NCBI RefSeq assembly: GCF_029227915.1
Contig: NC_079884.1
Span: 9,114,001 to 9,178,000 of the forward strand
Source: Hydractinia symbiolongicarpus
Taxonomy: Eukaryota; Cnidaria; Hydrozoa; Anthoathecata; Hydractiniidae
DNA: 64,000 bases
Reading direction: 5' to 3'
Under the pieces are notes generated by a model. The model was not told the DNA's origin. It did not search any database and saw only the letters and a list, made by a program, of their open reading frames with translations. Every line of letters begins with the position of its first letter. Within the stretch, counting starts at the first letter, position 1. Positions 48,389-62,100 of the stretch are shown here, piece by piece. A program made the translations under genes and the position numbers.

Positions 48389-50106
48389 CTATATTTAATA
48401 GGTTGTATCGTAGAAGTTTGTTCGATACTAAAGCGACGCGTTTTAAGTGTTTAATTGTGTTGTATATAGCATATATGATTTTAACAAGTCGCCGCAATTT
48501 TTTGAATATTGGTTGCGAGTCCCCTGAAAACTTTTCAGCTTTTCAGGTTTTTTTTTTCGTTTCACAAAATGCTAACCAGAGCAGTGTATGTGCCTATCTA
48601 GCCATTATTCAAGTAAAGAATGGCCAACAAACAATGTTCCATCTTTTTTCTCTCGCATTTCAACGACCGTACTTATTTCGTGCATTGTGTACAAGAAAAG
48701 TCGGAATTTTGTGCTATACTTACGTGTTTAGTTGAGTTTATAAAATATATTTTCGTTTAGTTAGGTAGTAACATCTTACAAATGTTGAAAGTGTTTAGCG
48801 TAAGGAACAAAACTTTAAGATTTTTGTTTTGTTTTTCTTTTAGACTTTCTCTTTACACTTTTCTCATGTAAATAGACTTCCAATTAATTTGTATATAAGT
48901 TATTGATTTTAATTATATTTTAATTATATTCTCGTTCATATTTTCCATGCAATCGTGTATTTTTAATAATTAATTTAACCTTCGAGAAGTTCTTTTATCT
49001 TTCCACCGAACTGATCTACTAATTTAATGCTTTTAGTTTTAATGTGTTTGAGGACTTCAATTTTTTACAGCCGTGATTTCGAGAAAACTAAAGAGTGCCC
49101 CCCATAGCGACTTTAATTTTGGGATCATGGTCTGATAATTCAAAACATGATCTATTTTAGCGGTAGAATTACATGCAGGATCGAGAATTTGTCCTGTAAG
49201 TTCTTAATCTCATCAAACCTTCCCTCAAAAAATTATCTGGCAGTTAACATTACGCGCAATAACAGTATATTCGAAACAACAAGATGCCGCTTTCTCTTTT
49301 CCCACTCTCGTTCTGTTGCGTTTACAAAATCTTATGCTTATTTGTAAAAAGTGAAACAAATATCGGAAATCATGTCTCTAAAACTTTTAACATTTTTTGG
49401 CGAGCTGGAAAAAACTTTAAAATCTTAACTGGACTTGGATGTAATAGCTTTATGGTCTTTTGCAAAATTATTAGATTTCACAACAGCGAGAAGATAATAT
49501 TTACAGGCAGAGAACAAGGGGATGATTATATTATATAAATCATTTCCAGCGGAAGTCGCCCTAATGTCTTTTGTATAATGCAAACGAGATCTTTTTACTC
49601 CTTACAGTGGGTTTTCATAAGGGATAGCTATGAAACTGTGTGTGACCACACGACGCCTATCTGTTACTAAAAGCTATTCTGAAACTAAATGGACAGAAAT
49701 TGATTTCTTGCCATTCGAAATATGCAAAAACCGGAAGAAATGTTAAGAGTAATTTTAATTTATAAACTTTAAACAGAATCTTGATATGACGTCACAGCAA
49801 CAATGCTTACATAAGCCACCCCACATTTTTTCGCTCCCAAATCTCCGCTTGCCATTCGTTGGCCCCTTTTAAAAGAATATGGCGCCCGGAGAGGACGGCG
49901 CTGTACGAACTTGCATGAAAGAATGTAATTTCCAGACTCTCTTGACGCTTGTTATTGAAACTGTGGCTCGCCAGATTGGGGAAAAGAGCAAGGTTGCACA
50001 CAAAGATGGCCGCCAAAACAGCCTCTCAATCGCAGAAGTAAACACGAATTGATTTTTGATTAGCATAGCTGGATAGATTATTGGAAATAATACAATAATT
50101 TCCAAA
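48389..50106. other. Intergenic region between ATF6 and VAV, with a CRE
   Basis: The rest of the ATF6 3' region and the VAV 5' region lie here. A perfect palindromic CRE/ATF site, TGACGTCA, lies at 49787-49794, about 310 bp upstream of the VAV start codon. The overlapping small open frames (48403-48735, 49147-49538, 49807-50177) have no family match and are not supported. Confidence 0.4.
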
Positions 50107-53100
50107 ATGACCGATTTAGAATGGAAAATGGCAAAAGAATGGATACGATCCACTGGCATAGAACCTGTGAACGGCAAGGCATTTGAACAAAGTGTTGATT
50201 TGTTTGATTTTGCTCAGTCTCTTCGAGATGGTGTTATATTGTGTCAAGTTGCAAACCAGTTAAAGAGGCACAGTATAAGGGACGTATCTAAAGTTAATAA
50301 TGTTAATATGCATATGGTAAGATCCTTGTAGCTAATTTATAACTCTCTTGTATAGCCATATATGTTTTGACAGACACAGTCTCCCATTTTGAAGATGTCT
50401 CCAACAAATGTCTTCAAATACACCTAGATGTAATTGCACTAGAGAAACAGAAGTGCATATTTTACGTCACTAGCCTCACAAATATGGAGGGATATTTCTA
50501 TCTATTATTTCCAGGAACGGCCATGGCTAGATGGGAAGTCCTTCCAGTCAAGGAGGATAACCGCAAATTATTCTATGATAGCCTATTTAGGCAATTTATC
50601 TCTCCTAATTAGGCTATGAACATGGTTTTTGCTGCCTATCACTGTTCTGTTGCATAGTCACAATGATTTTATTAGCTAAAAACATTCTATAGAACCTCCT
50701 TTTGATGGTCCAAATATATTTTTCTTTATTATTTGCGCTGTCAGCAGAAGATATAGCCTTTAGTTTGTTTTGATTAGGAACGCATGCGCTATGTTAAGGC
50801 TTCTTTAGTTTAATGGCCATGGTTGCTTCTGAAAAAAGGCTAAATTTCCTGAGCGCATATTTTCAACATGTGGCGCATAGCCTAAATAGACTATTTCTCG
50901 TCTAATAAGCCGATTAAAAGACTTTGATGTATAATTTTTACTCCCGTAAAGCAAACTATATAATTTTTTGCTCAAACGAAGATGATTTAATGAGCAACAA
51001 AACCTCATAAAAAGATGGCGTGACCAGATGTGTTCATGACATAATCATAAAAGAAGAAAACACATCTCCTAACTAGTCATGGAAAATCACCTAACTAAGC
51101 TATTATCCTAATTTGGCGTGATAGCCCAATTTGTGGTTATCCCTGACTGTCCCAGAGTATTTATTGCTTATTTTGAGCTTAGCAGACCCAATTAGGGTTT
51201 GCCATCTACCAGACAACGCTCTGCAACATCCAACAGTTCACACAGTGTGCCATCTCCCTAATTTCTCTCACATTGTTCGAGCTATAGCAACATCCACTCG
51301 CCCATAATAAATTGCATAATAAACCAAAGGGGATTGACAATTTGATTGACAATATTTAACTACTCAGCTAGGTTTGTCACCATGGTGACAGTTAACATTT
51401 GGCTTGATTGACAAACCAGACTTTTATACTACATCATCCAAAACTCACATTGGGGGAAAACAAACCCTCTGTTGAAAAAAAAAAATACTAAAAAATATAA
51501 AAATTGAAGGATAATTAATTAAGTTGCAACATCCATACCCAACTAATATTTCTTTATCATCGCAGCATATTTTTTAAAACAATGTTTTTATTTCGTTTGT
51601 TTCCATTTCCCGGAGGCCAATTGTAACGCTGACTTTTATAAGAAAGTTGTTTGCGCAATTCTTTAAGAATTACGTACATTTTATGTGCAAAATAAAACAT
51701 TTAGCTTTGTGAAAAGAGATAAAATTGCACGCACGCTTCCATGAAACACGAACATCAGAGAAAACATAACATTTATAAATGATTGGTTTAACATTACCGT
51801 TCGTGAGTATAAACAATAGATACTTAAATCTTTTATTAAATTTATTTTCTGTTGGTAATCTCTTGGCGACTTTAGCAATTAAATACATCAATGAGACACA
51901 CGCAGTTCACATGAGCTAATTAAATTTTGCGAAGAAGACATGCAAGAATAACTCATGTATTTAACAATAGGTTAACAAAATCAACGAAAGTTCTGACGCT
52001 AAAATAAATAAATTATTAACAAGAAGAAATATGGAGGACAAAGTTTCTTGTGTCTTATATTCGTATTTTTTAATTTTTGTTCACATTTTTTGTAGCCACC
52101 TGTTGTTTGAAAGTAGCGGATATAAAATAAAGAAACTTTTTACTGTTTTAAACAGCATTTATTAATTTAATCCTGGGCACTAGGTTGTGAAATACATGTC
52201 AATAACAACCAAAAATGAAACTTGCCATACTGCTTTATTACCAGAAACAAATCATTTCAATATGCTCAATGTGATTGCAAAGAAATAAATAGATTAGAAT
52301 AACATTCAAAAGAAAAATTGATCTCCAGAACAGTGTTTTAGAGAGAGTGAGAAAACCGTTATTGAGAGAAAAAAATAAAGCACATATTGGGTTCTTTCAA
52401 AAAACTTTGTTCAGGTTAAATTTTAAATGTGTGTTATTTATGTCATTTGTCGAAGGAATACGGCAAATATTTACATGTTCCGTTCAGTAGCGTTTTTGTG
52501 ATTTATAATTCAAGCTTTATATATTTATAATCGTCTTTCACAGATTAAAGTTCAAAATTAATTAAAAAAATAAGTAAAAAATAAAAAAATCATTGATTGT
52601 AACGAAACATTATTTAGTAAGGAATTTCATGATCCATCCTTAGCATTGAAATGTTAAATATCGTTATTAGCCACACTTAACGTTCCGTAATTTAATTTAC
52701 ATTGTCCCACAAGTACTTACAAAGGTTAATAATGACTTTACTCACAATTTTTCTGACCAAGGGTTCAAACTCCTGGCTGTATGTGAAAAAATGGCACCCC
52801 ACAATTTTTGTCATTAAATCAAATACAATAACTGGAGTTGTCTAAAAACCTATCACCAAAAAGATATGTGCTATGGACATCACTTCGCAAAACTAAAGAA
52901 CTTGAATAACAATATGCTACAAACTCTACAATTGTGTTTGTTAAAATCGAAGTTCAGGGTCATGTATATACCTAAGTTCTCTTTCTTGCAAGTAAGACCT
53001 TCCCTCAGTTTTGCAAAAAGAGGCCCTATTTAGGACCCTGTTATTGAGTCTTAGAATTGTGTCTGTGACAAGAATTTTTTTAATTGTTCCCAATAAATTC

Positions 53101-56100
53101 GGTTATATTCAACATGTCTTTAAACGAAGTTTCATTGTTTATAGTTAGAAAATGGCTTCATTATTATTTGCCTTCATAAATATCATTTTGCCACAAATCA
53201 ACTTTACAATGGCAACCATCACCATATTTTCTAGATTCTTGGCCACCATTAAAAATATTAATTTCTTGTAAAAATGATTTTTTTTTTGAAATGACTTTCC
53301 TTTCATTATGAAACAAATAATATAAAGAGAGGACATTTTTAGCCAAGTTAATTAAGATTGTAGAACAATCAAAAGGGTTGCAAGGGCTACAGTTTGCACA
53401 CAATGCTAGGTCCCAGGCAGTTATCAAAAAACTGTTATGCCTTTTAATTCCATTACTACATTATTTCTTCTTAATTACCAATTTCAATCTACTACTAGTC
53501 TGACACAAAATTTTCAAAACTGATGGCAAGTTTGGTCACATTAATAATAAATTTACATGGTATTTTTGTGAAATAGTTATTATACTGACATCCAATAGCA
53601 TAATGACATGAAGGGTAAGTGCTAACAAATTCAAATTAGAAAAGCTGTGTGTTTTTGTTCATAGCAACAGAATTACTTTACAATTTCAACATGGAAGAAA
53701 TTTAGCGAATTAGTGAATTTTGTCAAAACTAGTCGTTAGCCCGTGGAAAATCCACGGCTTTGCCCGTCGCAGCTAAGCTACCATTTTGCGTGACAAACGT
53801 ATACAGGCATTATAATATGGAAGTCGTTAGCCAGTGGAAAATCCACGGGTTCACCCGTCCTTTTTATACCGCATTGCGTGCTTCTCGCTATATTACAGCT
53901 AAGCTACCATTTTGTGTGACGGACGGACGGACGGACAGACAGACGTATACGGGCATTATAATATAGATATGCAAAAGTTAAATCCAAATTGGCTAAATTC
54001 AGAGTAATTGATGATAGATGGACACAATACATATTTCTTTTTGCACACTTTTCGTTTACTAAATGTGACTGGTTATCAAGAAAACTATCCTCATTTCAAC
54101 CAATCACCAAATTAAATTGGCTTTAAATAATCCATTTTTTAATTCCTCTTCTAGTTTCTCTGCCTACGAAATATACGTGCCTTCTTGCGAGCATGTTCTG
54201 ACGAGTTTAAGCTTAATCAAGATGATCTATTTACAGCGAATGATTTATATGATGTATCCAATTTCCAAGCTGTAAGTATTGTTAGACCTGACAATTGTCT
54301 TAATTTTATGAAATCAAACCAAAAAGATTTCTTTAACACATAAATATATTTACCCAAGATTACAATTTGAACTCAATAAAGTTACTTTTTTGTTTGACCA
54401 CACACACACACCCACTTTTGTCCTGCATAAATGTTATGAGATTTTGTGTAAATTAAACTTTGCATGTCAGTCTTTCTCTTAATGCCTATACATAAAACTT
54501 TGTAGCAATTTATAGCAAAAAACACAGTGATTCCTCTTTTTGTTAGGGATGCCATAAAATAAACTAAAGCTTAAAAAAAAAAGTATTATCAATACCAAAA
54601 ATAAAGATGAAATGGAATTAAACTTACTACAGTGTAATCATCAACAAAGATTTTTTAAGCTACTTAGCATTTGTCGTCTTTTGTTATCAATTATTAAAAT
54701 AACATTGTTTGACCAGTGTGGCGTTGCATCATCTATTTACGCTAAGCGTCATATATTATGCAGCATGTGAGCAGGTGTCGTGTGTTTTGTCTCTATAGGT
54801 TATTCACACATTATCCTTACTGTCAAAAACATATGAAGCAAAAGTCTTATGCAAATTAAAGTAAGTTCAAATTCATTAATACTATATTTTCATTTGATAT
54901 AATGGTAATTTTTAAGAAAAAATATATAAAGTGAAAATATACTTTTCATGTGACCAAACGAGACATGTCTCGATGGAGTTTGCTTTCTTCACAGGGGCAA
55001 ATGTCCCAGTGGCTTAAACCTGTTGGTAGAATACAAAGAGCTATAAGCGAGGCTCGGAATCGTGGATTGGAAAAGCATCCTGAGGAACTCCTGGAATTTT
55101 TTAACAAAAAACTAATTGAATCAGTGCTAACACGTAGGTATGCTGTGAATGATTTAATGAAAATAAAGACCAGGAAAAATTAATATTGGAATGTTTTGAT
55201 CTTGGTCTTGGATTTATTAAATGTAATATTGTATGATTTAAAATTAGATGTTGATAAGTTCATGTTAACTTTCTATGCAGGCCCTTTCCTCCAGATAACT
55301 TTAAAACAGCTCCTGAAGAAGATATATATGGAACATTACCAGAAATTTTGTAAGTACAAGTAATTCCTCTACAAAACCAAGAAACAGGGTTATAAACATT
55401 AATTTTAATGTCAATTTATTTTATTTGTGTTAGGGAAAAAAAGGAGCCTAACTATTATTCATATGATGATTATGAAGAAGAAAATATATATGATCATGTT
55501 CAAATCGGGGAAAAAATATATGACGATATTGTCCAATGCACTAAAAAGGTAACTTAGTATCTTTTTAAGTGGAAGCATTCTTAGTGCTTGTTTACAATTT
55601 TTAACATCGTCAAGTCCCACCTTACATTTTTGTCCATGTGCTGTCTGCTTTGTTTGAGCTTTTTATTAAATGTCAATTATGTGGCCTTAAAAATTCATGC
55701 AAGAAAAATCAATATTAAATAAATTCAGTTAAACTAAGCCATTAAGTTGATTATGTGTTTTTCAGTAAATATGATGAACTAAGATGCAAAATGCATTCTC
55801 CATGTACTACTACAGCAATCTGAAACAATTTTACATATATATTTTATATTTTAATGCAATCTAAAATGCTATATAAAGCTTTTGTATATCTACAGGCATG
55901 CCATGGCACAATATTAATAGTCAACAGTCCAGTTTTATAATGTATGCAATAGATACATGGATAAGTTAAAATTTACAAACAGAAAAATTATATAAAAAAG
56001 ACAATCTTCCTGATTTTTTTCACTGATATGCATGTTATGCCAATGCAAAATCCACTAAGCATGGTCTTAAATGGAGTTTAATTTTGAACATGTCTGTTAA

Positions 56101-59100
56101 ATGTATAGGACTTAAATGGTATTATGTCTCATGATTTCACTGATTTGTTTTTATCTTGTGACACATTATGTTGTATATTGTCCGCATGTTTTGTAGGCTG
56201 GGTTAACACCAGTCACTGATAAAAGAAGTCACATAATTAATGAAATAATTCAAACAGAAGATAGCTACTTGGAAGCCTTGAATGTCATGGTCGATGTAAG
56301 AACATTTTTTCTTAACTTGCAATGTTATTTCTTGTTCTCTTCATAGTGTCTTGTTTTCTCAGACATTAAGTTATATTGATTAATACTGAGAAGAAAGTAG
56401 GAAAATGTTATCAAGGAAAATTTTTTTTTTCTTATTTAAAGCTTATTTTTCCTTCATAATATAAATTGTGTTTTTAAATTAAATCTGAACTTGGACCTTG
56501 AAAGCATGCAACCAAAATAATAATAATAATAATAAATAATCTTTCTTTGGAAGTTGGACCTTATAATGTAAAAGTTTTATAGGATACAATTGTAATAATG
56601 ACCATTGTGTACATCTCCTACCATTTTTGCTTTTCATTGAAAAAATGAATCTGTTTAAATTTTCATGCTAGTGGTCCTTTAAGACACCTTGCGAAGAATC
56701 TGTACCCTCAACCAGAGCGAATGGATCAAATCACCCTGATATTTCTCACAAAGATTAAAATTTATATTTTAGGTGTACATCAAACAATTAAAAGGGTACA
56801 TGTCTGCACACGACAAAAACACAATTTTTATGAATACAGAGGTATTTTTTCTTTAATCATACTCACATGAGTATTATACCGCATCTACTTGCCTACTGTT
56901 TTTATGTGTCACTTTATCACTTTTTAGAAAATATGCCTCCTTCATAAGTCATTTAATCGGGAACTGACGACTCGAAGAACTAGTACTAATGTCAAGTTAA
57001 ATTTACAATCCTTTGTACAATATGTAAGTTTTTTTGGAAGTGTTATATTTGTTGTTTTATGTCTCAAGCAAATGTTTGGGATACAATACACATGTGTTTT
57101 ATGCAAACAGTGATTTTATGCAAACTCTTTTAAAAATAACATCACACCCAGTTTCAAAACAACCTGTTGCCTTATTTTAATCCTAGAAATTTTGCTTAAC
57201 TTTCCCATTATATATAAAAAAATCTACTGAGTTGTTTCAATATAGCTGAATTGATGTACCCAGGCCAAGAAATTTTGTCGTTTGAGGGAAAGGGCTTTTT
57301 TCCCCTAATCTAACGTTTAATTATTTTTCGTTGCCTCCATTTTGTTGTTAGATTAACAATAGGGTAACAATCTACAAATAGGGTAACGATTACTGATGAA
57401 AGTAAATCCTAAACATATATTTTCATAAAATGTTAATACTCTTGGCTAACGAAAAATTTTTCTTGCTATTTAAAAGTTAGGGTAACGATGGAGTAAGAGA
57501 ACAATCTTACCCTTACATTACGTGGCCTTGTGTCAAATGTCTAAGACCGACACATAGGTGAAAATCATGAAGCTTTTTATGAAAAAGGTTGTGATGTAAT
57601 ACTAAATATTTTTAGAAAGAACAATTTCTACAATATGCAGTTTACTGTACAGACCTACCTGATGCACAACAACATGTAAGCTTTCACTGAGTTTATTGAT
57701 CTCATAAAATGCCCAAATTTGTTATAGTAGCTAAAATATCCCCTTTATTGAACTTCATTTGCTTTGGAAACACTGTGCTATTTTTAAACTTGTGATATAT
57801 ATCTTCAGTTATATTCCTTTCTAATAATTTTTTTCCTTTAGGCTATAGAATTATTTAAAGAAAGCACTTTTCGAGATAAAGTTGAAGTAAGTTGGTGATT
57901 TATTCATCGTGCTGTAAAAACGAATCAGGGAATAAGACAGGGAAAAGAAAAAGGACCAATACAAGTTATTAAAAAATAAAAAATGAATTGAAAAAGGTCC
58001 CAAAGAAATTTTTTAACAATTCAAACAGAAATTTAATATATAAAGACAGCAGGTATCTGTGATTGTACTTTTGATATGTGAAGTAAATATGTCCTTAGCA
58101 AAGTATATATTTTATCTAATTTAAATCTAATGGGCTGAATGATGACGTCATCTTAAAACATGTAAATTAACTTGTAAAAATGTATTTATAACCTGATGTG
58201 TTCTCTCATTTAGAGTTGCAATGCGAAAGCATGTCGGAAGTTTCCCTTGCAAGAACAACTGGTTGTTCCTTTCCAAAGAATATTGAAATATCCACTACTA
58301 CTAAGGGTGAGTCTGCATTACAATTTATTTAAACTGAATTATTTTCTAATTTATTCAATCAAAAATAACTTAACAAATACAATGATGAAGAATCATCACG
58401 CTAGTAAATTGACAACAAAAAAACTACATTATTCGCGACGTTTCGGATGTTCACACACCCATTTTCAAGCAATCAAAAACGTACAATGTTCTTCTAAATA
58501 TATACAAGTTTAACAGCAACCATAGTTACAGATTAAATACAAATTGTATAAATACAATGGAGCAGATCTAATGTTGTTATTCAACTGGGGACTATCCCGC
58601 ATTATGAACAAACTCTCTTTAATCTCTAGCAAATACCGGTTGTTACCCCTAGAGAGTATAGTAAAATCGTCAAGAGATGATGTGGTGTGACAGGCTTTAA
58701 GATGATCTTTAATTGCCGTGCAATTAGATGAGGTTGATTTCTTACCTGTTAAGGGAGACACTCCGAGGTGCTCGCTTGCCCGAACCTTAAGATGACGCGA
58801 CGTCTCACCTATATATGTATTTAATCTGTAACTATGGTTGCTGTTAAACTTGTATATATTTAGGAGAACATTGTACGTTTTTGATTGCTTGAAAATGGGT
58901 GTGTGAACATCCGAAACGTCGCGAATAATGTAGTTTTTTTGTTGTCAAAAATAACTTAATTTAATAACTCTGTATAACCTTCGTATATGCGATACAAGTG
59001 TAGTAATCAGACTAGACAAGAAATATAATTATTTTACTCAAAAAATCTCACACTAAAGGCGGGTGGGTGGGTGTGCAAAACTAAAAGATATTTTCCCGCT

Positions 59101-62100
59101 TATACCGCCCTCTTATTTTCTTGGTCACGTGACAAAGCAAAAAGTGTACATTGACTGTATCTTTACCCGGTTATAGCCTTTAATATTTCTCAATTGGTAG
59201 CCTATTAAAGAAAAATGTTCTTCTTTTTCAGGATCTAAATAAACAAACACCTGCCAGCCACGAAGAAAAGAAGTCTGTAGAAAAAGCATTTGAGGCAATG
59301 GATGTAAGATATTTCTTGGTAGCCAGTATTTTTGACAGTTTTTCAGCAGTACTTTATGCATGCTTCTTGCATTGTTATAGGATGTTGCACGATATATTAA
59401 CGAATATAAACGAGATGCAGAAAATGTTAAACTGATATCTCAAATAGAAAGCAGGTCAGTCACATCTCATGTTTTTTGAGAATCAGCTGATTTTATAGTT
59501 CTTTACAAATTTTTTATATGTCTTATCACTCTTGTTATAAGGAGTTCATATCAACAAATTTAAGTGTTAGGCTTAACAATAAGGCCACAAATGTCACCAA
59601 TTTCAACCAATGTCAACCAATTTAATGATGCCAGAAAATTTTTTCAAAACATTTATTTATTAAAAGTGTATTCAGCAATATTTTCACACATTTTTCTTCA
59701 TATTGTTTTTTATTATACTTTCTCATTTTTTTTTTTTTTATAGTGTCAAATACGATCTTGCAGTAAGTTTAAATTTGTACTACTCTATCTTTTCATGTGT
59801 GCACTAACAAACGAAAATCTTAAAGCACCCAGATACAACTACAATATCCTTAACATCATTGGGCAGACCTTCCAACACTATAATCTGCTTGTCCGATGCA
59901 AAACTGACCCTTGAAGCACGCCGTTTAATTAGTGCGTGTATTTACTGAAACAACGTCGTCCTTAAAAACACCTTCAAAAGCCCGGTCCTATGCTCCCAAT
60001 TAGCATAATATTTATAATATCTCCTTTTACTCATAGTCATGTGCTGTCTCTTTTCGTTTAGAAAAAACCGATCCAATATGGTCATCATGTGAAGAATGGC
60101 GAATTACAAGTAAAGTTTGATACAAGTGATAAAAAAATGTTAAAGTAGGTTTATTGTGCAGCAAATTGTACCATACTTGAAATGTTGTTAATTGAATTTA
60201 CTTCCTGGCAGCGAGAGAGGTTCGATCCGCGGTCATTAGAACTGGGAACTGCAGACAAATATTAGCGACGCACGTAGATAGTTTATACAAATGTTGTGTA
60301 CATGTAGATAAAGGTTTATCATAACTACATGTTTATTGTTGATTGCTTTCTTTTGTCTACAGCTTAGTTTTCAATAAAATCTGCGCCTATTGTGCAACAT
60401 TTTTATGTCGCCTAGTTATGCAAATGTTTCTCCAATAAAGTCGCATTGGTGACTGTTGTTGTAAAACAGTTGTTCAACCTTTTTTATGTTAATTAAAGAC
60501 AAGCTTTAATGAGCATATTGCAACGTGTGACGTCATCAGCTCGTTAAAAGATGTACTATGTATCGTTCTGTGATACTGCTTAGACTTTTATGTGATTTTT
60601 TTATTATTTGATAACGTAATTTCTCTTCTTAAGGCGATACCATTTTTTTAGGCGCTTCGTGTTTTTATTTGAACACACTATGCTGCTCTGTAAGAGTAGA
60701 GGAGACACATATGATGTCAAAGAGGTGTTCGATCTTCAGAAATTTAAAATAGGTGACATTCCACCAGCGGGAAGAGGAAAAGTAAGTTGCGCCATTTAAC
60801 CAGTTGTAATATTTACTGACAATCTAAAAGTAAATTGATAAGATGTGGCATCTCGTTAGCAATCTGAAAGTAAATTGATGAGATGTGGCATTTCGTTAAC
60901 AACTTGAAAGTAAATTGATGAGATGTGGCATCTCGTTAGCAATCTGAAAGTAAATTGATGAGATGTGGCATTTCGTTAACAACTTGAAAGTAAATTGATG
61001 AGATGTGGCATCTCGTTAATAATCTAAAAGTAAATTGATGAGATGTGGCATCTCGTTAACAACTTGAAAGTAAATTGATGAGATGTGGCATCTCGTTAAC
61101 AACTTGAAAGTAAATTGATGAGATGTGGCATCTCGTTAACAACTTGAAAGTAAATTGATGAGATGTGGCATCTCGTTAATAATCTAAAAGTAAATTGATG
61201 AGATGTGGCATCTCGTTAACAACTTGAAAGTAAATTGATGAGATGTGGCATCTCGTTAACAACTTGAAAGTAAATTGATGAGATGTGGCATCTCGTTAAC
61301 AACTTGAAAGTAAATTGATGAGATGTGGCATCTCGTTAATAATCTAAAAGTAAATTGATAAGATGTGGCATTTCGTTAACAACTTGTAAGTAAATTGATG
61401 AGATGTGGCATCTCGTTAGCAATCTGAAAGTAAATTGATAAGATGTGGCATTTCGTTAACAACTTGAAAGTAAATTGATGAGATGTGGCATCTCGTTAAC
61501 AACTTGAAAGTAAATTGATGAGATGTTGCATCTTGTTAACAACTTGAAAGTAAATTGATGAGATGTGGCATCTCGTTAACAACTTGAAAGTAAATTGATG
61601 AGATGTGGCATCTCGTTAACAACTTGAAATTAAATTGATGAGATGTGGCATCTCGTTAACAACTTGAAAGTAAATTGATGAGATGTGGCATCTCGTTAAC
61701 AACTTGAAAGTAAATTGATGAGATGTGGCATCTCGTTAACAACTTGAAATTAAATTGATGAGATATGGCATCTCGTTATCAATCTAAAAGTAAATTGATG
61801 AGATATGGCATCTCGTTATCAATCTGAAAGTAAATTGATGAGATGTGGCATTTCGTTAACAACTTGAAAGTAAATTGATGAGATGTGGCATCTCGTTAAT
61901 AATCTAAAAGTAAATTGATGAGATGTGGCATCTCGTTAACAACTTGAAAGTAAATTGATGAGATGTGGCATCTCGTTAACAACTTGAAAGTAAATTGATG
62001 AGATGTGGCATCTCGTTAACAACTTGAAAGTAAATTGATGAGATGTGGCATCTCGTTAATAATCTAAAAGTAAATTGATGAGATGTGGCATCTCGTTAAC

